Positions 12,545 through 22,119 of a stretch of 64,000 nt of DNA are shown one piece after another. The number at the start of each line of letters is the position of its first letter. Positions within the stretch are counted from its first letter, which is position 1. Both the position numbers and the translations under genes were made by a program. Source of the stretch: Alnus glutinosa (lineage: Eukaryota; Streptophyta; Magnoliopsida; Fagales; Betulaceae); assembly GCF_958979055.1 (NCBI RefSeq), contig NC_084895.1, forward strand, positions 19,824,501 through 19,888,500, given 5' to 3'. The notes under the pieces are model-generated. The model was not told the DNA's origin. It ran no database searches and saw only the letters and a list, made by a program, of their open reading frames with translations.

Positions 12545-15215
12545 TATCGTTTTTTAATATTTTTTTTAGGGTTTAGGGTTTTTTCTTTTTAGGTTTTAAG
12601 GTTAGGGTTTAGGTTTTTAAGGGTTTAGTTTTTAGGGTTTAGGTTTTAATATTTGTAGGGTTTAGGGTTTTTAGGGTGTAGGGTTTTAGGGTTTAGGGTT
12701 TAACTAAAATAAAATAGTAATAAAAAAAATTTTAAAAAAAAAGAGATCTCGAACCTTTTTCTTTTATATTTTTTAATATTCTTCTTTCATTTTTTAGGGT
12801 TTAGGGTTTTTTTTTTTTTTTTTAGGGTTTAGGGTTTTAGGTTTTTAGGGTTTAGTTTGTAGGGTTAGGGTTTGGGTTTACCTCACCATAAAAAAGTAAT
12901 TAAAAAAAAAGAGATCTCTCCCTTTTTAATTTTTTTCTTTTTTAATATTCTTCTTTCTTTATTTAGGGTTTAGGGTTTTAAGGTTTCTTTTTTTCGGGTT
13001 TAGGGTTAAAAAGGTTAGGGTTTAGGTTTTTAGGGTTCTAGTTTTTAGGGTTAGGGTTTTAAGGTTAGGGTTTAGGTTGTTAGGGTTTAGTTTTTAGGGT
13101 TAGGGTTTTAAGGTTAGGGTTTAGGTTGTTAGGGTTTAGTTTTTAGGGTTAGGGTTTTAAGGTTAGGGTTTAGGTTTTTAGGGTTAGGGTTTTAAGGTTA
13201 GGGTTTAGGTTGTTAGGGTTTAGTTTTTAGGGTTAGGGTTAAAAAGGTTAGGGTTTAGGTTTTGAAGGTTTAGTTTTTAGGGTTAGGGTTTTAAGGTTAG
13301 GGTTTAGGTTTTAGGGTTTAGGGTTTAGAATTTAGGGTTTAGGTTGTTAGGGTTTAGTGTTTAGGGTTTAGGGTTTAGGTTGTTAGGGTTTAGTTTTTAG
13401 GGTTAGGGTTTAGGTTTTGAAGGTTTAGTTTTTAGGGTTAGGGTTAAAAAGGTTAGGGTTTAGGTTTTTAGGGTTAGGGTTTTAAGGTTAGAGTTTAGGT
13501 TGTTAGGGTTTAGTTTTTAGGGTTAGGGTTAAAAAGGTTAGGGTTTAGGTTTTAAAGGTTTAGTTTTTAGGGTTAGGGTTTAGGTTTTAGGGTTTAGGGT
13601 TTAGGTTGTTAGGGTTTAGTTTTTAGGGTTAGGGTTTAGGTTTTGAAGGTTTAGTTTTTAGGGTTAGGGTTAAAAAGGTTAGGGTTTAGTTTTTAGGGTT
13701 AGGATTTTATGGTTAGGGTTTAGGTTGTTAGGGTTTAGTTTTTAGGGTTAGGGTTTTAAGGTTAGGATTTAGGTTGTTAGGGTTTAGTTTTTAGGGTTAG
13801 GGTTTTAAGGTTAGGGTTTAGGTTGTTAGGGTTTAGTTTTTAGGGTTAGGATTTTAAGGTTATGGTTTAGGTTGTTAGGGTTTAGTTTTTAGGGTTAGGG
13901 TTTTAAGGTTAGGGTTTAGGTTGTTAGGGTTTAGTTTTTAGGGTTAGGGTTTTAAGGTTAGGGTTTAGGTTGTTAGGTTTTAGTTTTTAGGGTTAGGGTT
14001 TTAAGGTTAGGGTTTAGGTTTTAGGGTTTAGGGTTTAGGGTTTAGGTTGTTAGGGTTTAGTTTTTAGGGTTAGGGTTTAGGTTTTGAAGGTTTAGTTTTT
14101 AGGGTTAGGGTTTAGGTTTTTAGGGTTAGGGTTTTAAGGTTAGGGTTTAGGTTGTTAGGATTTAGTTTTTAGGGTTAGGGTTAAAAAGGTTAGGGTTTAG
14201 GTTTTAAAGGTTTAGTTTTTAGGGTTAGGGTTTTAAGGTTAGGGTTTAGGTTTTAGGGTTTAGGGTTTAGGTTGTTAGGGTTTAGTTTTTAGGGTTAGGG
14301 TTTAGGTTTTGAAGGTTTAGTTTTTAGGGTTAGGGTTAAAAAGGTTAGGGTTTTGGTTTTTAGGTTAGGGTTTAGTTTTTAGGGTTAGGATTTTAAGGTT
14401 AGGGTTTAGGTTGTTAGGGTTTAGCTTTTAGGGTTAGGGTTTAGTTTTTAGGATTAGGGTTTTAAGGTTAGGGTTTAGGTTGTTAGGGTTTAGTTTTTAG
14501 GGTTAGGGTTAGGGTTTTAAGGTTAGGGTTTAGGTTGTTAGGGTTTAGTTTTTAGGGTTAGGGTTTTAAGGTTAGGGTTTAGGTTGTTATGGTTTAGTTT
14601 TTAGGGTTAGAGGTTTAAGGTTAGGGTTTAGGTTTTAGGGTTTAGGGTTTAGGGTTTAGGGTTTAGGTTGTTAGGGTTTAGTTTTTAGGGTTAGGGTTTT
14701 AAGGTTAGGGTTTAGGTTGTTAGGGTTTAGTTTTTAGGGTTAGGGTTAAAAAGGTTAGGGTTTAGGTTTTAAAGGTTTAGTTTTTAGGGTTAGGGTTTTA
14801 AGGTTAGGGTTTAGGTTTTAGGGTTTAGGGTTTAGGGTTTAGGTTGTTAGGGTTTAGTTTTTAGGGTTAGGGTTTATGTTTTGAAGGTTTAGTTTTTAGG
14901 GTTAGGGTTAAAAAGGTTAGGGTTTAGGTTTTTAGGTTAGGGTTTTAAGGTTAGGGTTTAGGGTTTTAAGGTTAGGATTTAGGTTTTTAGGGTTTAGTTT
15001 TTAGGGTTAGGGTTTAGGGTTTAACTAAAATAAAAAAGTAATAAAAATATCTCACTCTTTTGTAGGGTTTAGGGTTTTTAGGGTGTACGGTATTTTGGGT
15101 TAGGGTTTAGGGTTTATGGTTTTTGCTTGTTTTTTAGAGTATAAAGTTTAGGGGTTTGGTTTTGAGATTAGAGTATAGGGATTTTTATATTGGTTTTGAT
15201 TTAGGGTTTAGGGTT
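12545..15215 (+). repeat. Telomere-like TTTAGGG minisatellite, about 49-bp unit, inside the CACTA element
   Basis: About 2.7 kb of G-rich repeats built from TTTAGGG and its variants. In the central part the period is 49 bp: successive TGTTAGGGTTTAG phrases start at 13078 and 13127, each followed by TTTTTAGGGTTAGGG and TTTTAAGGTTAGGGTTTAGG. Some units are shortened or expanded by whole TTTAGGG repeats; four to five perfect telomere repeats in tandem occur around 14637-14665 and 14020-14042. The G-rich strand reads 5' to 3' on the plus strand, so a transcript of the minus-strand transposase that started upstream would contain AAACCCTAA (telo-box) motifs. The array ends about 100 bp before the TNP2 start codon. 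It is interstitial, not a chromosome end, because the transposon continues on both sides. Confidence 0.95.
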
Positions 15216-15979
15216 TATTGTTTAGACCTTTGTTATAAATTGAATAATAAAAGAAATTATTATAAATGGTAGACGGTGGCCAAATTTAATTTTCTGTATC
15301 TATCCAATAATTGTTGGATACGATCATTTTATTATAAAATGATGGCGAGTTTACTTTGAAATTTTTTTTTTTGTTTGTAAAAAAATTACCTGAAAATGAA
15401 CAATTAAACTTTTTTTTTTTGTTCTTAAAAAACCCAAAAATTTTTGAAATAGTACCGCATACTTATTTATATTTTATTGGTTTGCATCATTGATTTTATG
15501 ATGAAGTTAATAAAATAATGGTGAGATTGTTTAATCTGTTCAAATGTTTTAGCATAAATTGCCACAAATAATAATCCACACACCAATTTGTAGTACAGTA
15601 AAACATATTACAAAAAAGAAAAATAACACAACTGTACGAATATTTTCCATGCATAACGACCAACCACATCAAAACACATAAAATTACACAACAATAGATA
15701 TTCAAACCCAACAAAATTAACAGCATTGCATAGACCATTATTAATTGCTAAATTCACAATTATTATATGAAACTATTAAAAAAATTAGAAACAGATTTTA
15801 AACAAATTAATTTAAATGCACCAAGTTTATTATAGCCAAAATTAAAGAAAAAAAATTAAATTTAAAATTACTCACAAATATTTTTTTTGGGTGTATTTTA
15901 TGCTCCTTAGCCAAAATGTACCTGCATTAAAACATATTAGTCCCAAAATAATATCCCTCCCAAAATAGCAATCACGTAC

Positions 15980-15980
<1 letters not shown>
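15216..15980. other. Non-coding spacer in the CACTA element
   Basis: AT-rich DNA with no protein-like frame, between the telomere-like array and the GA-rich block. Scattered TTAGGGTTTAGGGTTT fragments persist up to about 15220. Nothing else was recognised. Confidence 0.5.
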
Positions 15981-15984
<4 letters not shown>

Positions 15985-16057
<73 letters not shown>

Positions 16058-16431
16058 GAGAGGTTTCAGAGAGAGAGAGAGATAGAGACAGAGAGATAGA
16101 TGTAGAGAGAGAGAGGTCCGGACCTAGGGTTCCTACTGTGGTTCGGTTAGAGAGAGAGAGAGAGAGCTAGAGAGAGAGAGAGTTAGAGAGAGAGACAGAA
16201 AGATAGAGAGAGAGACAGAGAGAGGGAGAGAGAGATAGGTCCGGACCTAGGGTTAGGGTTCCTGGTTCGGTTAGAGAGAGAGAGAGATCTAGAGAGAGAG
16301 ACAGAGAGAGAGAGAGCATGCACCTATAGGATGGTGCACGCGTGGTGCAGTGACGGCCGGAGAGGGAGCTGGCCGGAGAAGACAGCGGAGGGCGGTGGTC
16401 GCTGCGGACGTCCGTGATCGACGGAGACGGA

Positions 16432-16470
<39 letters not shown>

Positions 16471-16500
16471 GAGTGGGAGAGAGAGAGCTGAGGGAGAGAA
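15985..16500. repeat. (GA)n microsatellite and GA-rich block
   Basis: A pure GA run of about 69 bp (15985-16053), followed to 16500 by interrupted GA tracts. Two near-identical phrases 'ggtccggacctagggtt' (about 16115 and 16229) lie inside, showing a local duplication of about 110 bp. Such purine tracts lie upstream of many plant genes, but here the block belongs to the transposon's non-coding half. Confidence 0.85.
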
Positions 16501-16504
16501 ATGC

Positions 16505-16660
16505 GTGGATCGAGGGTAGCTTCCTCTGGAAGCTACCCTTTTTTAAAAAAAAAAAAAAATTTAATTAAAAATTAGGCCAGGTGGCGCGCGGGAATTGTCC
16601 CGCGCAAGTCACCTGGCCAAAAATTGGCCGCGTGGCATAATGCCACGCGGCCAATTAGAG
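16505..16660. repeat. Internal palindromes resembling the CACTA subterminal motifs
   Basis: Three adjacent hairpins: GGGTAGCTTCC/GGAAGCTACCC (about 16513-16540), GGCCAGGTGNC...CACCTGGCC (16575-16620) and TTGGCCGCGTGGCAT/ATGCCACGCGGCCAA (16624-16653). The last matches the GCCGCGTG motif of the element's ends although it lies 1.7 kb from the nearest terminus. It may be a relic of an earlier terminus or extra binding sites. Confidence 0.7.
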
Positions 16661-16729
16661 AAGTTTATACTAATACACGTCTCTATCTGTTTTTTTTTTT
16701 TTTCTTTTTTCTTTTTTCTTTTTTTTGAA

Positions 16730-17160
16730 AAACGAAAATATAGGGTTTACTTATATAGAGTTAGGGTTTTATTAGATTGTATTCCATTAACGTAAATCCT
16801 AATTAGAGTTAGGGTTTACTTATAAGTATACCATATATATGTAAAGTACTCAACACGTAAAACGTAAATATACTATAAACATATTGCACGTAGCCTATAA
16901 CCCCTAACCCTATGTCTATATACTATATATAGCCATAAACCCTAACGTACTTTGTTATGTTGCATTTTTTTTTTTTGTTCATCGCCGTATAATTATGCAT
17001 ATATATATAGCACAAATTTGGTTTAATTATGCATTTAGTACTCTATATAAACATAAACCTTAACACTAAGTGTATATACCTATTATATATATCTATAAAC
17101 CCTAACCCTAAGTGTATATATATACTATATATAGCTATACTGTATATAGCTATATAAGTA

Positions 17161-17208
<48 letters not shown>

Positions 17209-17900
17209 CCATAAACCCCAATGTTAGGGTATATACAAGTAACTATAAAGGTATATAGTTTCGGCACGCCGTTTACATGCATGCATGCATGCATATATTA
17301 TATATATGTATATACAAATATGACAAGATAGTTTTGAAATACAAATACAAATACAAACACAAACACATGCAACCCTAAGTGTATGTACTGTACAAATTGC
17401 TAAACCGTAAACTATAAATTAAAACTAAACCGTAAACTATAAATTAAAACTAAATCCTAACCCTAAGTATATATATACTATACTAAACCCATAAAATTGA
17501 ACCCTAAAACTCATAATCTTAACTCTAATCTTAAGTGTATGTACCATATGTAAGCCATAAAGCCACTCCTTAACCCTAATATTAAGTGTATGTACTATAT
17601 GTAGGCCATAAACCCTAACCTTAACCCTAACCCTAAATATATATACTATATATATAGTTATAAACCCTAACTCTAGGATCAAATGATAGTTCGACCAAGT
17701 TTTGAACATTGAACTGGATCAAATGATAGAGGCATGCAATTTTATACTTGTGTAAGGTATACTATAATGATCGGGACCACAAGGCCAACACATTCAGATG
17801 GATGTTCTACGAACCCTAACCCTGAGAGTATGTACTACACATACAATAAATTAAGTCCTAACGCATAAACCATATTCAAGAAACTCAACCTGCATGTAAA
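16730..17900 (-). repeat. CCCTAA-rich / TATATA repeat region
   Basis: Loose tandem repetition of phrases such as 'aaccctaaccctaagtgtatatatactatatatagccataaaccctaa', with a (TA)n tract at about 17161-17206 and ATGC repeats near 17275. The telomere-like motif here is in the opposite orientation to the 12.5-15.2 kb array. No coding sequence was recognised. Confidence 0.75.
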
Positions 17901-18149
17901 CCCTAAAACATAACCATAAGTACAATACATACTAAATATAGCACAAATTTATTGTTGAGGTATATAATAATTATTTTTTATATAAATAAATTCAAGAAAA
18001 TTTAAATACAAGTATTGAACAAAACTAATTAGTTTATAAACTCCAATTTGGTATAGGGTACATAATAATATTATCATGTACATACTATTTGTTTGGATTT
18101 TTTTTTTTTTTTTAAAAAAAAAGAATTCCAAAAATATTTTTTCAAAAAA

Positions 18150-18334
18150 CACCAGTTGGCCACGTGTATTTTATACACGTGTCCAACAGAATGCCACGTG
18201 TAATTTATACACGCGGCCAATTGTTTCTATGCCACATATGGCCACGTGGCCAGAGACACACGCTGCCATCTGGCCGCGTGTCTACAGTAACCGGTACTGT
18301 AGACACGCGGCGATTTTCATAGTTTTTTGTAGTG
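18150..18334. repeat. CACTA terminal and subterminal repeat array, high-coordinate end
   Basis: Inverted pairs TTGGCCACGTGTATTTTATACACGTG, GGCCGCGTGTCTACAGTA...TACTGTAGACACGCGGC and single GCCACGTG motifs lead into TTTTTTGTAGTG, the inverted terminus. The layout mirrors 5200-5435. Confidence 0.85.
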
Positions 18335-18563
18335 CACGGGAACTGTTTCGCAACTCAGAGGTATATTTTTCTATGCATTCTTCCTGTTTGTTTTCAATCT
18401 CTTATTCTGTATATAATCTTGAGTTAATTTCTTCTTTTTTTATTTTATATACATTTTATCTTCATGTATATACAACATTGATTTCTGCAATAGGAGAAAG
18501 GTTTGAACCGGCAATTTATGGGCATCGGTTGATTCTTAGTTCTTATTAAGAAATCAAATGCTA

Positions 18564-20150
18564 TAAAAATGGAAATCAACTATTAACATACCGACGGTGG
18601 CGGTACCGGATGCGACATCGGCGGAAGAGAGAGAGCGGCAGAGAGATGGGGAGAGTGTTGCGATGGCGGTAGTCGGCAATGAGCGCCGAGCGGAGAGCAA
18701 AGACTAGAGAGACTGAGACAGAGAGTGTCGAGCGGGTCCAGGCGTCTAGTGGGACTGCGGGAAGAAGAAGAAGGGGCGGCGGCGCGGAGGTGAAGAAGAA
18801 GAGAAGGGCGGTGGCAGCACGAATCTGATTCAGCTGAAAAAATAAAAAATAAAAAATAAAAAATAAAAAAAAAATAAAAAATAAAAAATCGTGTCTGGCA
18901 GGTCACCCACCTGACCCGCCAAACTGAGTTAAACGGGTGACCTGTTTATGACCCAAATCCGTTTAAAGTAGACCTAAATCCATTAATTTTATGTCGTGTC
19001 CGTGTCGTGTTGTTGGGTCGTATCTAAATTGCAAGCCCTAGAATTAATGGTCCTATGAAAGAAATGGTTCTGGCTCATGTTAAAGATCAATAAAATGGTT
19101 AAGTTTATCTCATTTATTAGATGCGCAAACAAAACAAAGATTGTTGGGACTGAAATAACACTAGTACACTAAGCATTTCTCCACGAGTGATTAGAGCTCA
19201 TGTCTCCATGATTTATTTTTAAAGACTTTCTTGTAATATTGAATAAAGAAGCTATCAGGAAATTAACTTCCCCAACATATTAAGAAGCGTGTTAAATATG
19301 ACAAAAAAGAAAAAGAAAAAGAAAAAGCGATTTGGAAAAAAGGTAACAGCACAGCTAGAAAGAGAGAGAGAAAAGCTCGCTTTGTAATCTCTGATTGAGC
19401 TTGAGTTATTTATTTGGTTAGAATTATAGAAATTCGAGGTATACAAGGTTCCTCCAATTCTAACTAGGTTGAAAGTCCTCTTCTTTATTTATTTTTTCTT
19501 TTTTTTCTTTTTTTGGTCTTTGGCAAGAGAACCTTCTTGCAGCATGCTAGCTAGAAGGTTGATCTCAAGATAGTTTTTTGCTCGGATAAACTGAACAAAC
19601 ACACTACCCTAATCACTACTACAGAAAAATAAAAGACTAAATAAAGTAGTGAACTCGGGCGACATATGTCCCAACCAAAATTATTATCAAATTGCTCCAT
19701 TCATGAGCCCATGACAAAATTCAAAAAAAAGAAAAGGGAAAACTTTATTTACACCCCCCACAGTATATATAAGCAGTTTTGCAATCTTAACTTCGATGTT
19801 TAAAAATTTGCAATTTGCAATTTGGATATTCCATATTTCATTCCCTTTCAATTTCACCAATTTTTTGTTAAAATGACCATTTTTTTTTAGGAAAAACAAA
19901 AAAGAAGTAAAAATTCAAAAATGCCTTGAACTGACCCACAGCCAAGACTAGCAAAACAGGTTGGTGTGTTGGGTTCGTGTCAAACTTGACACGAGACTAC
20001 TAACACGTTTAGCTAACAGGTCATGCCAAGTTGACACGACCTGATCCATTTTTATTTATTTTTTTTTTATTCACCACTAGTACAAAGACCAATTTGCTAC
20101 AAAATGAATAAATGAAAGAACCTAACAAGGGATGTAGCAGAACTTGAGCT
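18564..20150. other. Repeat debris: AAAAT run and TGTCGTG-rich relics
   Basis: No gene recognised. A run of AAAATAAAAAAT units lies at 18837-18890. Two stretches, about 18898-19035 and 19955-20050, share a vocabulary of 'gtgtcgtgttgttgggtcgt', 'gggtgacctgtt' and 'cacgacctg', typical of old plant dispersed repeats with imperfect hairpins. They lie about 1 kb apart; I could not define element ends. The remainder is AT-rich. Confidence 0.4.
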
Positions 20151-20159
20151 TAAATGAGA

Positions 20160-20690
20160 GACCAATGGTTATACCGGTATTGGGGAAATAATCAGCTCTA
20201 AAGTCACGTGGGCCTAAGGTCGTATTGGGGGCCGAGCCCGTCGGGTCATCTCGGCCAGATCAAACCCAAATACAAGACCCTACGTTATCTCCAAAAAGAT
20301 TCCTATCCCGAATACCTCAGGATAGACTCCTATACCATCAAATATGGGATAAGGTACATATTAGCATGGAATCAGCTGTAGAGGTAGTGTCCTATCCGAC
20401 TTGGACTCTATGAAGATAACTCTAAAGCCTATGTGATCTAAGATTCAGACTCCTAATCCAATTGTGCTTCAACACTCCAGTAATTTCATAATTGTGAGCC
20501 TGTAAATAAGATTGCTACGCTAGGTATATTGGACACACTTACTCTAATCTTTGAATAAAGATACTCCCAAAAATTATGTATCTGACTTAAGCATCGGAGT
20601 AGGGGAACAGTCAGTACCCCTGAAAGACAACGAATTACAAGTTTACACGTCACCGTACCAGAAACTGTCTCAACAATCGGCTTTCTTCAC
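20160..20690 (+). mobile_element. Gypsy-type LTR remnant
   Basis: GC-richer stretch ending with GACTTAAGCATCGGAGTAGG (20583-20602), a phrase typical of the U5 end of many plant Ty3/gypsy LTRs, preceded by AATAAAG (about 20551) as a plausible polyadenylation signal. No internal region, primer-binding site or second LTR was found, so it is a solo or truncated LTR. Confidence 0.55.
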
Positions 20691-20732
20691 AAAAATTAAT
20701 CAAAGTGATCACTCTAGTGCCTACATAACCAC

Positions 20733-20737
<5 letters not shown>

Positions 20738-20791
<54 letters not shown>
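20738..20791. repeat. (TA)n microsatellite
   Basis: About 54 bp of AT dinucleotides at the end of the LTR-remnant region. Confidence 0.9.
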
Positions 20792-20793
<2 letters not shown>

Positions 20794-21699
20794 ATCAATT
20801 TGATATATATTATATGTTTTTTGTGATACACATATTTTTGTTATAATTTACTTTTTGAATTGTATTTACCATACTTTTATATATTATAATAAAAATGTAA
20901 TATATAAAGAGACAAAAATAATAATAATTTATCTTATCATTATATTTTATTATTTTAGTTCCGCCCTTCTTAAGACAAATTCCTAGCTCTGTCTACAATT
21001 ACATCAAATATGTAAACATCACACATATGTGCTTGGAAGAGATACATATATATATATATATACACATGATTCATATCATCAACAAAAAAAGATACATGGT
21101 TCATATCAAAATCTGGCCCTCTGTTGACCATTGTGAACTACCCTTTTCTCTTTTTGAACCACCCTTATCACTATAGAATCGAACATTAAATGTGAAAAAT
21201 GGTCTTAGAATGGAGCTCTCAATAGAATAAAACCCAGGTGGGGAAATACAGATGGATGATGGCTCAACATCCATCTCTCAGTACAAGGATAATATCTTAT
21301 CCAGCATTCTCACCACAAATTCCATTTCTGCCGGCAACCATATCAATTATTTCATTTTCTTCAACCACATCACCTGTAAGGAGTATCATTTACATCCTCA
21401 CAGTTCTCATCACGAGATGATACATCCTCATCCTTACAATAACTTTCATTCACTAACTCTTTATCCTAATTAGTACAATCCATATCAATAATTTCGTGCT
21501 CAATTTACTAACTCACTGTTTGATATGATCCATTGTGATCTACGGGGCCATTTACTATGAAATCAAACGATAATTCTAGTTACTTTCTTACTATTGTGGA
21601 TGACTTGAGTCGTTCTACATGGGGAATTTCTGATACATTATAAATCTCAGACATGCTCATTCATTCAATATTTCTTTAAAATGGTTGAAACTCACTTTA

Positions 21700-22110
21700 A
21701 CACCCAAATTTTATTTTTTTTTTAAAAAAAGATTTTTTTACGTATCTACAATAATTCACTTTTTGCCATGTCATTAATTAGTGACATGCTAATTAGTGCC
21801 ATGTCAATTAGCACTAATTATGGCACTAATTAGCACGTGCTAATTAAATTTAGCAATTTCATAAATATTTTTTAAAAATATATATTGAAATTAAATTAAT
21901 TAGTGACGTGGCAAATTTTCTACACGTCAATAAATATTGACATTTCAAGATGCCATGTTAATGATTACTAATGTCAAAATGACAAGGCAAGAAAGAGAAG
22001 CGTGTTATTTTGACATTGATGCATTTTGACACGTAAATAATTTTTGACGTGGCATTTTGATAGGTCAATACTTATTGACGTAGCAAAATAACTCGTCAAA
22101 AATTAATTAA
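21700..22110. repeat. Short inverted-motif cluster (TGACGTGGCA / TTAGCACTAATT)
   Basis: The stretch is dense in related inverted motifs: 'gacatgctaattagtgccatg', 'agcactaattatggcactaattagcacg', 'tgacgtggca', 'ttgacacgtaaat', 'aatattgacatttc'. Such arrangements are seen in subterminal zones of CACTA or Mutator-type elements and MITEs, but no CACTACA terminus or TSD was found. It abuts the 3' end of the SWIM-gene pseudogene. Confidence 0.45.
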
Positions 22111-22119
22111 TTAATAATA

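Larger units (their letters stand above)
5200..18334 (-). mobile_element. Complete CACTA (En/Spm) DNA transposon, 13.1 kb
   Basis: The element begins CACTACAAAAAAAATTGG at 5200 and ends with the inverted counterpart ...TTTTTTGTAGTG at 18334. A 3-bp TSD, CAC, flanks it (5197-5199 and 18335-18337), as is usual for this superfamily. Both ends carry clustered short inverted motifs around GCCACGTGTA / GCCGCGTGTA, the type of subterminal repeats bound by TNPA-like proteins. Inside, on the minus strand, lie a TNP2-type transposase and downstream a TNPA-like gene, both with stops and frameshifts. The 5.7 kb upstream of the transposase is non-coding: a telomere-like minisatellite, GA-rich DNA, palindromes and CCCTAA-rich DNA. 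It was probably autonomous once; this copy would need transposase from elsewhere. Confidence 0.93.
4959..18532 (+). pseudogene. Host membrane-protein gene fragment split by the CACTA transposon
   Basis: Before the transposon, frame 4959-5198 reads KLWEAIPDSVKEIPW, a TAG stop (5004-5006), then KAEKILMERLLFLGQKALKW and a hydrophobic, probably membrane-spanning stretch ending GCLMTDFLKEVS. Beyond the transposon the frame continues without loss: the codon completed across 5199/18338 gives Arg, then ELFRNSE, and a GT donor follows at 18361. After a 133-bp intron the acceptor TAG (18491-18493) leads into EKGLNRQFMGIG and a TGA stop (18530-18532). The peptide composition and correct splice sites show a genuine gene segment retaining its intron, so it is not a processed copy. 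I cannot name the family; it looks like an uncharacterised plant membrane protein. Two nonsense codons besides the insertion argue that it is a decayed fragment, possibly one of several copies. Confidence 0.6.

Noticed and set aside
12545..15215. True chromosome-end telomere
   Set aside because: The CACTA element continues to a matching terminus at 18334 and the units are degenerate 49-bp repeats, so the array is interstitial.
18583..18906. 107-codon minus-strand ORF rich in Phe and Ser
   Set aside because: Composed of the AAAAT run and GA/CGG-rich low-complexity DNA; no family resemblance.
19614..19652. Tiny CACTACTACAG...GTAGTG unit as a miniature CACTA element
   Set aside because: Only about 38 bp long, no subterminal repeats and no TSD.
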